This document shows, piece by piece, positions 12,480 to 24,058 of a DNA stretch of 64,000 bases. Origin of the DNA: Populus alba (lineage: Eukaryota; Streptophyta; Magnoliopsida; Malpighiales; Salicaceae); NCBI RefSeq assembly GCF_005239225.2, contig NC_133300.1:16707875-16771874 (forward strand). Reading direction: 5' to 3'. The notes beneath the pieces were generated by a model. The model worked only from the letters and a program-made list of their open reading frames with translations, ran no database searches and was not told where the DNA came from. Made by a program: the position numbers and the translations under genes. The stretch's first letter is position 1. Every line of letters starts with the position of its first letter.

Positions 12480-14910
12480 TATTATTTTTTATATTTATTC
12501 AAATATCAAATCATCCCTTATCTGACCAAATAATTATGAAAAACCCATTGTAAAAACACGAAAAAGACCATTGATGATAGTTTTAAATTTTTTTGTTGTC
12601 GATGACATTTTGGTCTTTTTATTAAGCTTTTTGTTTTTATTTATTTAAATATCAAATTACCTCTTAGTTGATCTTATAGTAACAAAAAGAAAAAAAAAAC
12701 ATTCTAAAAATACAAAAAAGCTCATTTACACCATTTTTAAATATTTTGCTTTCAATGATATTTTGATCATTTTATTGTGCTTTTAAAATGAAAAAAGATT
12801 TATTTGTACCAAGTAATGTTGTAATGACTAATGGTGTTGTTAAAAGACCTCAATGCCTTTAATAACCAATTTTAAGTTTTTTTTGGTAGAAAAGCCAAGA
12901 TCGTGAAAACACTATTCCAATAATTTCTCTTTTCACTAATAATCTATAATTTTTTCCTTTATATTTTAGCTTTTATTAATATAGATTATGGTAATAGTAC
13001 TAGAAAGAAAAGAAAAATTACTGTAATCAAATTAAATTAATTTAAAACCCTTGAATAAATTTACAATTAAAGTGATATTTGTATTCCTACCTTGTTTTTA
13101 TTAAAGATCTCAATCTTAAGTAAAAATTTATTCTTAAAAATAAACTTTAAAAACCAATCCACTAGTATATAAAAAATGAAAATATTATTATTATTAACAG
13201 AAAACAATTCTTTTAGGAAAAAAAACTATTTCAATTTCTATCCACTCACTTAGTTGCATTATAAATGGGAACAATGCAATTAAGTGATTTTTTTTAGATT
13301 CCTAAACAAATATTTGGTTTTGATCATTTTTTTATATTTTATTTTCTCATATTAAATTGATAAAAAAAAATTTGTCTTATAATTATTTTTTTTTGCATGC
13401 AATTAAGTTCTTATGATGTAAAAAAAAAAGTGTCATTGTTAAATTGATTCTTAATTTTATAGAATGGAACTTAACTTTAGAATTTAAAAAAAATTGAAAC
13501 ACTAGGAACTAGATTGTACACTAAAACAAAAGGACATACTTGTTTTTATTTATTGTTCACGAGTGGTGAAAAGTATATTTTGATCTTTGAAGCTTTTAAT
13601 TTATTAATTTTTTATCATTGTTTTCTTTAGGATTTGACATTTCAATCTCAAACTTTATTTTATTCACATTTGAGTTGAAAAATAATAAAAAAAAGTTATT
13701 GGAAAATAGAGGAGAAGAGAAAGGTGATTATTGATCATATTCTTGCAATAAAAAAAACTAATCTTTGTGTCAACATGTTTTATTTAATGAAAACAAAGCC
13801 AGTGAGATATTTTTTTTATCCTCAGTTTTTCTAAAAAAAAAAGATTGAGGACTTGAGAATTTTTTATTCAAGATGATTTTTCAGTATTTTGATAAATTAA
13901 AGACCGTTTAAGATAATAAATAAGTTTATTGAGATTTCTATAGTATTGTTTTAGATATTTTTAGATAAAAACATAATTGAAAAGGAAGTGTTTTTTTTTT
14001 ATTTATTTAATCTAAGAAGTTATAACCTAACTTTTCGACCACTTAAGTAAGCTTTCAACAATCACAAACATCAAAACAACACGTCATTTATTGTATTTAA
14101 AACAAAAAAACAAAAAAAATCCAGGTACAATGACCCACCTAAGTTCAGGCATTTGATTCTTTTTTTATAAAGGTTTTGAGGAGTTTTTCTTCATAAATTT
14201 TAATTATAATTTAAAAATAAAGTTTTTATAAATATATTTAGGATGTTATTTTTTTAAACCATTTAGTTTTTATTTTTTAAATAATATTATAGCATTCTTT
14301 TTAAAATATTTGCAAACTCTTTTTTTTATAATCCTTTATGATTTTTTTAATTACCTTTTTTTATATTTTATTTATTTTTTTCTTGTGAATATTTATTTTT
14401 ATTGTGGTATAATTTATAGTTTCTCATGGGAACACGTGAGTAATATATTATTTTTATATATTTTAATACATGAGTATTCATGTCAAAATCATTGAAATAT
14501 TATTTTTAAAAATTTGTTTTTATGATTCTTATATAAAAAAGGGACAAATTTGTAAGATAAAGAAATTTTAGTTAAAAAGGTAACTTTTTTATTTGTGTTT
14601 CAAATCATTGAATTTTATATATATTTATTTTAAGTGCTTTTAGTATTTATCAAATAAAAACATAAAAACATAGCTAAAAAAGTTATATATTTTCTTTTGA
14701 GAAAATACAGATCAGTAAGGAAAGATGGAATTATACTAGAAAATTATTTTATTTAACAGAATTTAAATTATTTTTTTTCTTTAAAAAAACTTTTTTTAAT
14801 ATAATTAAATAAAAAAAATTAAATAGCTTCTCACAACACAAAATAAAATATATTAATATACATCTATCTTATAACCTATTGATTTATTATTTAATCAACA
14901 CTAAAAGTTA

Positions 14911-14956
<46 letters not shown>

Positions 14957-15180
14957 CTTTTTATTTATTTTATTAAATACACGCAATTCCTTTACATTTC
15001 ACAATTATTATTTTTTATAATAAATGGTTTGCCACATAGTGCGGATCAATTGGGTAGTTTAATATAAAATATTAATTATTATATTATTATTATTATTATT
15101 ATTGAATACTGTCCGAAACTTATAAATTACAATACAGATAAAGCACAACCTGCGCATATTTTTCCAATTATTATAGTAGT
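12480..15180. other. AT-rich intergenic DNA, no genes seen
   Basis: Extremely AT-rich, with poly-A/T tracts and only short hydrophobic or low-complexity ORFs. The part at about 13530-14830 resembles, in motif order, the region 35270-36680 (a GACATTTCAATC segment, then TAGCATT...AAATATTTGCAAA-like and TTTATGATTTT segments), suggesting two old copies of one repeat. Confidence 0.4.
14917..14955. repeat. (AT)n microsatellite
   Basis: Uninterrupted AT alternation of about 39 bases. A second short tract, (ATT)n, lies at 15081-15103, about 270 bases upstream of the DCP5 start codon. Confidence 0.95.
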
Positions 15181-15375
15181 TGGAACAAATACATACTTAT
15201 CCAGCAATTTCATTACACAGAGGGACCGTCACCAAACCAAGAAGACTCGCCACCACTATTAAAGCCAAAAAAAGAGAAAGAAAGACGGACCCTTTGCATC
15301 TATCTGCATGTACTGTTTCGACTTTGACAAAGGAACAAGGAAGCATCAATCTTTATTGAATTAACTTTTGAGGTC

Positions 15376-18300
15376 ATGGCAGCAGCAACAGCAGAGGCTG
15401 CCAGATCTTCTTCAGGTAGTGGTGGAGGGGCATCAGCTGATTCCTATGTAGGTAGCTTGATTAGCTTGACTTCAAAGTCTGAGATTCGTTATGAAGGCGT
15501 TCTTTTTAACATCGATACTCAAGAATCCACCATCGGTTTAAGAAATGGTAATTATTTCAATCTTTCATTTTTGGGTTTTTCTTTTCTTTTTGTGGGACTT
15601 TGCTTTCTGGGTTTGTGTTTTTTAGGTTGTTGAGACAGGGATTCTTTCAATCTTGAATGGGTTTTTTTTTTTTATATAATTATTATTGTGTCAATGTGAT
15701 TTTGTGATGTGGGTTGGAGCTTTGGAGCGCTTTGCGTTTTGGTTTAGTCATTTGTTTATGGATATGGATGTTCAAATATTAATTGTATTCAATACTGGAA
15801 GCTTCATTTGTACTTGGGAGAATTTCTACTGGTAAAGAAAATTTTGGGAGCCCAGTTCATTGTTGTTTGCTGAATGGGAAATGGTGAAAGATATTAGCAT
15901 TAAAACATAGCTATATATCTGAAGAATAGTTGTTGTGTTGTTTAAGAGGGTTGAACTATGGCAGCTATGGTTGCAGACTCTGCTTCATGGTCCTCTTTGG
16001 GATTAGACATTTTTGTTTATGATTCAAGGTATACTATTATTCAATGAGAGGAAGGATGCCATGTTGGTAAGAAGAAAGAATGAAAGGGAGGGCATAACAC
16101 TCTGTTGCAATCTTTTACAATTTTCAATAGTGTCATGTCTTAATTGGAAGGATCTGTTGGTTTTGTAAGTCCAGAAATTCCGTTGATAAACTAGTCAAAC
16201 ATCAACTTCTCCATAGAATGTCACTGATTTTGTATATTACGTAAATGTAAGTTTGGAAAGAGAACAAAACTGGACCAAGGGAGTGTGAATTGCATCTCAT
16301 TTCTGTTTCCATGAATTACATTTCATGAATGATTTGATGAGATTTGTATGTAATTTGGGATAAGTTATCATCCAAAGTAGATCATAGAATCAATCTCTTA
16401 TCGAGGTCAAAATGCTTTTTTTTAGAATGGTTGAAAGAATCCCTTTACACAGGATAACAGTATTATTTCTAACTGTTGTGTGTGGCTGTTGCAGCTCTCA
16501 TTTCTGTTCATAACATTGGTATTCTTCACTCCCATGACCCAACTAAATTGCTTATCTGGCATCATTTTGTTAGATTTCTTTTCCACACTAGGGGAGACAA
16601 GGCATACTGGCAACTTGCATTCCATTTATATGGTAGTGTGTGAAACATTCAAAGGCCTAAAGCATTCTGGTGCCACACAAGTTTTTTAAATTTGAAAATC
16701 TGGTTTTTAATTCTTTTCCGATCCTGGATATTGGTGTCTTTTATACTCAGATTTTGATGAAGTCATCAAAACCAACCAGGAGGATGTCCATCTCTTGATT
16801 TTATGGTCTTTTATTTTAGTTTCAGTTGTTTTTCTACATGTTTCTGTTTCTTTCTGCTTTCCTTTTCATGAGGATCTCTATTTCATCTTGAAATTAGTTA
16901 CTAATAATACAGTAATTGGAGATACCCTTAGGCCTTCCATTTTCAAGTTTACATGTAATTACTAATTAAGATGGTTTTTCCTCGTTCAAAATTTGCTAAA
17001 CCAACCATGAAGCTGTTTCACCTTTCAACTCTCTTTCTAAGCTACTAGTCCAAGGTTTCTCTTACATCAATGGCCAAAGAAAGGTGTTTTCCTTAAATTA
17101 TCTCTTCTTTGCAGGAAAAACAGCAATTTTTGAAAAATTAAACACTCACTGAAAACCAATTATTGTTTTGGTGGTAGGACAGCAAACTGACAGCCTGACA
17201 CAAACAATTTTTTTCTAAAGAAATGTATTGCATGATAATTATTACAAGCACGATTCAAGTTGTTTCAGTCTTTTACACATGCTGTGTGCTTGTCTTGTGC
17301 CCTCTTTGCATCTCTAATGTAATTATATATAGGAAAAAATGAAACCCTCTCCTAATGCTAGATAATATTGTTACACATACGCAGATATCACATCATTTTC
17401 ACATGAAACCAGTGATATTTCCATGATAGAAGTGTTTTCCTTAACATAACAATAGCTTTTGTTGCTTTTATGCCTACTGAAATACCGTCTATTGTTTTCA
17501 CTTTACCATACAGTTTTTTTAATAGAAAGTTTTATACTTATGCTGGAACCATAATGTGGTAAATTTGGGTCACAATCTTCTATGTTTTGTGTTAATCCTA
17601 ATTTAAATTGCTATAGCAGCAACCACATTTTTCTAGAATCAATGTGATTTAATATGTTCTTCAGCCACTTCAACTTTCTTGTATTTCTGAGGATAATGAA
17701 ATTGTGAGTCTCAAAAGATATTAAAAGAAAATCTTTGGTTAGAAGTTCTGCTTTCAAGTTCTGTATTTTATTCTCTCTTTCTTCTGGTTACTTTTTAAAG
17801 ATGCAGATCATATCTTTTGGTTTTAAATTACTTCACTTAAATTTGCAGTAAGATCATTTGGAACAGAAGGGCGGAAAAAGGATGGTCTACAAGTTCCTCC
17901 AAGTGATAAAGTTTATGAGTTCATACTCTTCCGAGGAACTGATATCAAGGTATGCTGATTATCTGCAATGAAAATCATATGCTGTGCATATGAAAAACCA
18001 AAGTCTGGACTAGGTGTTAAGAGGCTCTTTCTGGAAACATGCGTAATATGTATTATGATCATACTTGCTATCATTGCTTATGCTTGATTTCTTCTTGGAT
18101 AAACTGTCTGTATCAGACCACACAGTTTGGAACAAGAAAACATGCATCGTTTTTTTTTTTTTTCGTGTTGTTTGTAAGTTCAGAATTGTTGTCTCTGGTC
18201 ATTCCTGCACCATGTTCAAAAGATTGACTGTTTATCAACCACACACTTTGGCACTGTATAGATGGTCTACAATGAGGCATACAACTTTGAACTTGTTAGC

Positions 18301-21140
18301 CACAGACAGACTAGGATTTTTTTTTCATGGCAGGGTTTTTTGACACCATGTTGCTACTTGTTGGTAGTTGTGATGGTTTTGTTTTTTTGCTGTGTTGTCT
18401 CTTTTATTTACACTCCAGATGAATTTCTGGCTAAGATGTGCTAGGCTTGATTCTGGGCACAAATTCATCAACCATGCTTGCCTTCCCTGGACAGGGAATT
18501 ATATACTTGTCAAGCCCCTGCCTCTGCAGCAAAAAATTTGGTGCAGAATATCATAAATAAAGTGCCACTACAATTCTTGACACTGTTTCTTAGGACATCT
18601 CATGCTTAAAATCAGTTTCAGAGGGATTTATTAAAGCTTTGTTGCACACCAGCTCACATAAACATAAAGAAATCCTTCATTTGTTGAGTTTTGGAAAATC
18701 ATGTTGAATATTTAAGGAGTTACAGTAGACCATCATTGATTTTACTGTTCATGGGCCAAACATTTTGTTAAGTTGGCCTCTGATAATCTTCATATTGAAA
18801 TTATCATTGGATAGCTCATTTGTATTCTTTCTTTGGTTCATTTGGTCACAGGATTTGCAGGTCAAATCTTATCCACCTGTTCAGACTGCAACACCAGTAC
18901 ACAATGATCCTGCAATCATCCAGGTGAAGAAAATAAAAATATGCATTTCAGTACTTGCACCAATTAGATATTATTGATGTTCAGGTAAATAAATTAGGGC
19001 TGATTTGGATACTGTTAGGGTTTTGCAGCAAATTTACCATGGGACCTCTACTAAAACTAGTGCCACCTCTTCCTTTTGCAAGGTAGAGGTCCTGGGGTTG
19101 AACAACAGAGAAAACTCTGGGTGGTGTGGGTTGCCCCCACTTCATAACTCATGTGATAAACTTGAAAAAAGAAATTTGCTAATATAAGTGATTTGTTTGC
19201 ATAAATGGACATGTGATTCCAGAATAATTTGTTCTATTAGTCATTGGTTAATACTTGTATAAAAATCTGAATAGTGTTTGTTGTATCTTGGCTTGACATG
19301 GACTGGTGAAAGAATGGCTTGCCTTGCTTACACACAACATTGTTTATTTGACTTCCCTGTGCAGTCTCAGTATCCTCAAGCAACAACTGCATCCATGAAT
19401 TTGCCTTCTTCTGCTAATGGATCGCTAACAGATCCAAGTTCCCATGCTTCATCCAATGGTCTTCCCAGGGCAACATTTCAAGGGAGTCTTCCCCAATATC
19501 AGCCTGGTGCAAGTTTAGAACCATGGGGTTCGGCACATCTTCCTCCAACCACAAACACTAGTGGGCTTGCCATGCCAATGTATTGGCAGGGATACTATGG
19601 GCCCTCAAATGGAGTTCAGGCCCCACAGCAAGCTTTGCTTCGACCCCCTCCCAACTTGTCAATGCCACCTTCCATGTTGCAATATGTGCAGTATCCTGCC
19701 ATGAATGCATCCAACACTTCAGCTTCTCCACTCTCAGAAAACCCCCCTCCTTTGTTGCCACCATTTAGTGCAAGCACCTTAAATTTACAGACTTCTACCC
19801 TTCCATCACGGTCTTCTGCAATGGTTTCAGACTCAACAAATTTAATTCCTGATAGGGTTTCTACTCAAACTCTTCCTAGTAAATTGCCGTTGGCTTCCCC
19901 TTTGACCACTGCTGTAGATAAAATTGCCGTTGCATCATCAGGTTCTGACATACCCAAGACAGTGCCAGATCCAATAATGCCTTTTAAAAGTATTTCTGAA
20001 CCTCCAACCTCCATTATGAGGGCATCAAGTTCAGTTATGAACGAGGGAAAAACACCTTCTCTAGTTACGCCGGGCCAACTTTTGCAGCCTGCCCCCCCTA
20101 TAATGCCCTCACTGCAGTCTTCACATATAGCTCAAAAGGATGTTGAGGTGGTGCAGGTATCATCACCAGAATTGTCAGCACCACCACCACCACCACCAAC
20201 AGCTGTGACTGAAGTACAGGAATCCATATTACCCCTACCTTCACAACCTGAACATAAGGTATGCAAATTTGCCGAGAGCTCTATTATTGTTGACTTGAGA
20301 AAAATTGAAATTGATCACTTCAAATTGATGTTTCCTGGGGCCTTGTTTGGTGATAAATTCTTTTCTACAAGTTTCTCACATAAATTGTTTGAATTGTAAT
20401 CTACCTCATCTGTTTCTTTTCCCCTTGAAGGTATATGGAGCTCCTATGTACACTTACCAAAGTAGTAGGGGAGGACGTGGAAGGGGAAGAGGAAATGAGG
20501 TATTTGTTGTTTTGCTTGCATTTTTCCATACTGGCAGATTAACCTTTTTCTTTATCATGATCAGGAAATTTGACTTTGATTCTGTATGACAAGGCCAACG
20601 TAAAATAAGAACCTTACATTATCCAATGAGCTGTTACTTTTAAGGAATATTAAATGAAAAGTTTCTGAAAACATCCAACTTTAGTTTCGCATGCTCTAAT
20701 TTCTTTTCTCCCTTTCCTTTGTTATTCGTTTTTTTTTTTTTTTTGGTTTTTTTTAACAATGAAATTACTAGTTCTAGGTACAGAATAGTCTTAGTTTTTG
20801 TGATTAATTTCTTCCTTTTCTTTCTCAATCACTGCTAGTTCATTGGTAACACCAGAAAAGCAGTTTGTCTGTATTGCTTTTCCAAACCAAGTTAGTTATG
20901 GCCAATATTCTTTGAGGTTTGTATTGGTGGACTTTGATTTTTAACAAACCAGTCTTTTGGATTGCAGATTGCACGTTCTGCTACCAGATTTGAGGAGGAT
21001 TTCGATTTTACAGCAATGAATGAGAAATTCAACAAGGAAGAAGTATGGGGTCACCTTGGTAAGACTCACAAAGCTCAAGACAGGGATGATTTACTAGATG
21101 AAGATGATGTAGGATCATCAAAACATGAGGCCAAGGTAAA

Positions 21141-21200
<60 letters not shown>

Positions 21201-21852
21201 CACACACACACTCACAAGGCTGCAAAGATTGAAAGGATCTTCTGTCTCCAATCCATTGTACTTGTTCTTACTCTGCATTTCCTGTTCTGCAGCCTGTTTA
21301 TGTGAAGGATGACTTTTTTGATTCCATTTCGTGTGGTGCTCTTGATGGTGGATCACGCAATGGGAGGGCTAGGTTTTCCCAGCAGTCAATAAGAGATACC
21401 AATGTATGTGTTGTTCCCTATAGTCCTCATCAGTTTACTTTTTCTAATTTTATAATTTAATCTGATAAAATTTGTCAATGTTTTTACTGCAGCTACTAAA
21501 TTATGTTGGATTGTCTAAATAGTTTTGTTTTGTTTTAGAATAGAAGTTTCAAAAACATTCTGAACTGCTGAAATGATGAATTTTTGTTTCAAATGCCATG
21601 ATCAACCCTGTTTCTCTTTGTTCTGGAATAGTTTTTTTTTCATTATCACTGAGCTGAATTTCTCTTGATTTAAAATTGCAGGCATTTGGAAATTTCTCCC
21701 ACCATCGGGGTGGTCGAGGTGGCTGGGGACCCGATCGGGGTGGTCGAGGAGGTTGGGGACCTGATCGAGGTGGTCGATCACATGGTGGTTATTATGGAAG
21801 AGGTTATGGCTATGCTGGTCGTGGTCGAGGTTACGGCAATGATGCCTTCTAA
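15376..21852 (+). CDS. DCP5: DECAPPING 5 (LSM14/RAP55/Trailer Hitch family)
   Basis: Eight exons: 15376-15547, 17849-17949, 18852-18923, 19365-20258, 20431-20499, 20968-21135, 21293-21403 and 21682-21852; 585 residues, all junctions in frame with GT-AG ends. Domains in order: an N-terminal LSm14 domain (about residues 21-100, with [18 protein letters not shown] and [16 protein letters not shown]); a long P/S/Q-rich linker; the FDF motif ([17 protein letters not shown] at about 447-450); an FFD box ([11 protein letters not shown], about 494-504); a TFG-like box (about 515-535); and a C-terminal RGG region with repeated [10 protein letters not shown]. Family members bind DCP1/DCP2 and RNA helicases in P-bodies, promoting decapping and repressing translation. 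The start is the first ATG of the conserved N-terminus. The first intron is 2.3 kb. A possible poly(A) signal AATAAA lies at 22079-22084. Confidence 0.95.
21141..21213. repeat. Compound (CT)n(CA)n microsatellite in DCP5 intron 6
   Basis: About 24 bases of CT alternation followed by about 49 bases of interrupted CA alternation, starting 6 bases inside the intron after the GTAAA donor. Its length could vary between alleles, and it may affect splice-site context. It makes spurious ORFs on both strands. Confidence 0.95.
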
Positions 21853-22994
21853 TTATCACTCGAGTTTATAGTGTAATATTTGGTGATATTTAGTTCCTGT
21901 CGAAGTCATCTCACACCAACCGACACTGAGTTTGTAGGGTAATGGTTGGTTTGGTGCTTGGAGTTTGCAATGCAATGATCAGGTGTAACCTGTCACCTAA
22001 TGGTAATGCCTCGCGGAATTGGAGATATCCATAAATGGCGATGTAACTTTTTTTCTGGTTGCTTGGAAATGTGCTGAAAATAAACAAAAGAACATATTTT
22101 GTTGAATTACTAATTTATTTGTGGAGTTCCCCCTCCTTTTATGTATTGTTTCTTGGCCCAAGTAAAAATTCAAGACTAGCAGTTCTTTTGAAATTATTCC
22201 TCTTTCCTTGCTGTGCTCAAATAACAAGAGCATGCCAGAAAAACAGCAGCAACTCTATTGAAATGGTAAAAATTGAACCTTCATGTCGCCATGATTGCAA
22301 TTTCATATAGGGATAGAAGGAAAGCAAATCCTCCATGCCTGGCCACTACTTTATCATTGAAGGTATCATCCGATATGTGAAATTTCTCTGTTCTTCTGTT
22401 TCCTCTGATCACTGATCTGCCATCATCTGTTCCACTGCTACCTTCTTTATGCCTCGTTAGGGAGCAGCACCACATTATCAAACATCGGTAGCACAGGCGG
22501 AGGCAAAAGTGCCAAATCTGGGTATCACCTTGCCGTTTAATCCGTTATGATACTATCAACACTCCTGTAAATGGTCTCCAGACCACTCGCTACTCGCAGC
22601 GGTCCAGCAGCATGTATGTTCAGTAGAAGTTCCTCTGCACATTCCATGGTCAAGAATTGAAAAATCATGAGCTATACATCTCTCAACCCTGGCCCTTTAC
22701 AAAAGTGCCAAATTGAACTCATTAGACAAAAACAAATCAATAAACAAGATGAAAGTTCCCTTGAATGAGAGAGCTAACCTTGCTATAAGCCCACGTATAT
22801 GACTAGATTTTTGTTTGACTTTTAAGGTCATATAACCATATTAACTGCCCAATGCTTTTGCCGCCCAAATTGTCTTCAAGTCCTCTCCTCTGGACCCTCT
22901 GGAGACCATCGCTCTCTCTCTTTTCTTCAGTCTCTTAACCTTGCAAACAAAAGAAACAAGAGAAAGTAGAACAAAACTTTGACAGACTCTTTCC
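21853..22994. other. DCP5 3' region and FLA upstream region
   Basis: Holds the DCP5 3' UTR (possible AATAAA at 22079) and the FLA promoter. A minus-strand ORF of 36 codons (22537-22647, starting MECAEELLLNIHAAG) has unstrained composition, but I do not recognise it and see no splice context, so it is not called as a gene. The sequence is less AT-rich than elsewhere. Confidence 0.4.
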
Positions 22995-24058
22995 ATGGCA
23001 ACTATGCTTCTCCTCCTTCTCATTTTCCTTTTAATCTCTTCCTCAGTTCTTGATCTTCTAGCCCTTTCTCGAATGCCTTGGAGATCCTCTCAACCTCTGG
23101 CTATCTCTCCATGGCATTAACCCTTGAAATCACTTCGAAGAGACTCCATCTTGAATCATCTGCTGCAACTATATTCGCTCCATTGGACATTGCATTTGCA
23201 AGATTAGGCCAACTTTCTGTTCTTGATCTCCAATATCACATCTCGCCATTGAGACTTTCTGGGTATTACCTCGATAGTCTTCCTTTTGGTACAAGAATCC
23301 CCACGTTGTTGCCAAATCACTCATTGATTGTCACTACAAGTTTGAGTTATTTTGATGGAAAGTTGTCAATCAATGGAATCTCGATTGAAGAACCTGCCTT
23401 GGTTGATTTTGGGTCTCTGATCATATTTGGGATGAGTGAGTTCTTCAATTCTTCTCTAGAGATTTCTCCTAATTTGACTCCAGCACCAGCACCAGCACCA
23501 ATTCCTAGTCCAGTTACCATTCTTGGCAATACTTCTCAGAATGAATCATCAGGCTTGGATGTCGATTTTTTTGGCCAAGCTTCACATTTACTAATGTCTA
23601 GAGGTTATTCAATAATGGAAACATTTCTTGATGCGCAACTGTTTGGGATCAAGAACCAGACAAGATTGACAATCTTTGCACCAGTTGATCAAGCAATGGA
23701 TGCATATGCAAAGAATGTTTGTGATTATTCATCGATCTTTCGGAAACATGTGGTTCCTGGATTGTTTCCAAGGCAAGATTTGGAGGGGTTCAATGATGGA
23801 ACAAGTTTGTCATCTTTCTCAGGAGGGTTCATGATTAATTTGACTAGGTCTGGTGATGTGCTTGTGCTTAATGGTGTTCCTGTTATCTTTCCAGACATGT
23901 ATCAAAGTGACTGGCTGATGATTCATGGCCTGAACCAGCTGCTTATGCCACCATTAAAGGCGGAGGAGTTAGTGGGGGAATCATTCTCAGAACTCGATGG
24001 GGCAGAAGATAAGCCAGATGTGCTTGATTTTGATGATTATGTATATGGAGCTCCATGA
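22995..24058 (+). CDS. Fasciclin-like arabinogalactan protein (FLA19/20/21 type) with out-of-frame signal peptide
   Basis: The main frame reads without a stop from 23054 to TGA at 24056-24058. It holds two FAS1-like regions separated by an arabinogalactan-type APAPAPIPSP linker: first NALEILSTSGYLSMALTLE...TIFAPLDIAF, then ASHLLMSRGYSIMETFLDAQ...RLTIFAPVDQAMDAY. Several N-glycosylation sequons are visible. These proteins are secreted cell-wall or surface glycoproteins. The expected signal peptide, MATMLLLLLIFLLISSS, is encoded at 22995-23045 but in a different frame: that frame stops at 23118-23120, and the main frame has TGA at 23051. The shift looks like one missing base (or two extra) between about 23040 and 23060. 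The only in-frame ATG near the start is 23111, which would give 315 residues with no signal peptide. The gene is therefore a recent pseudogene, a sequence error, or a changed protein. The intronless structure fits the family. Confidence 0.8.

Noticed and set aside
19558..19764. ORFs on both strands inside DCP5 exon 4
   Set aside because: They are shadow frames of the P/S/Q-rich linker; the main frame joins exons 3 and 5 in phase.
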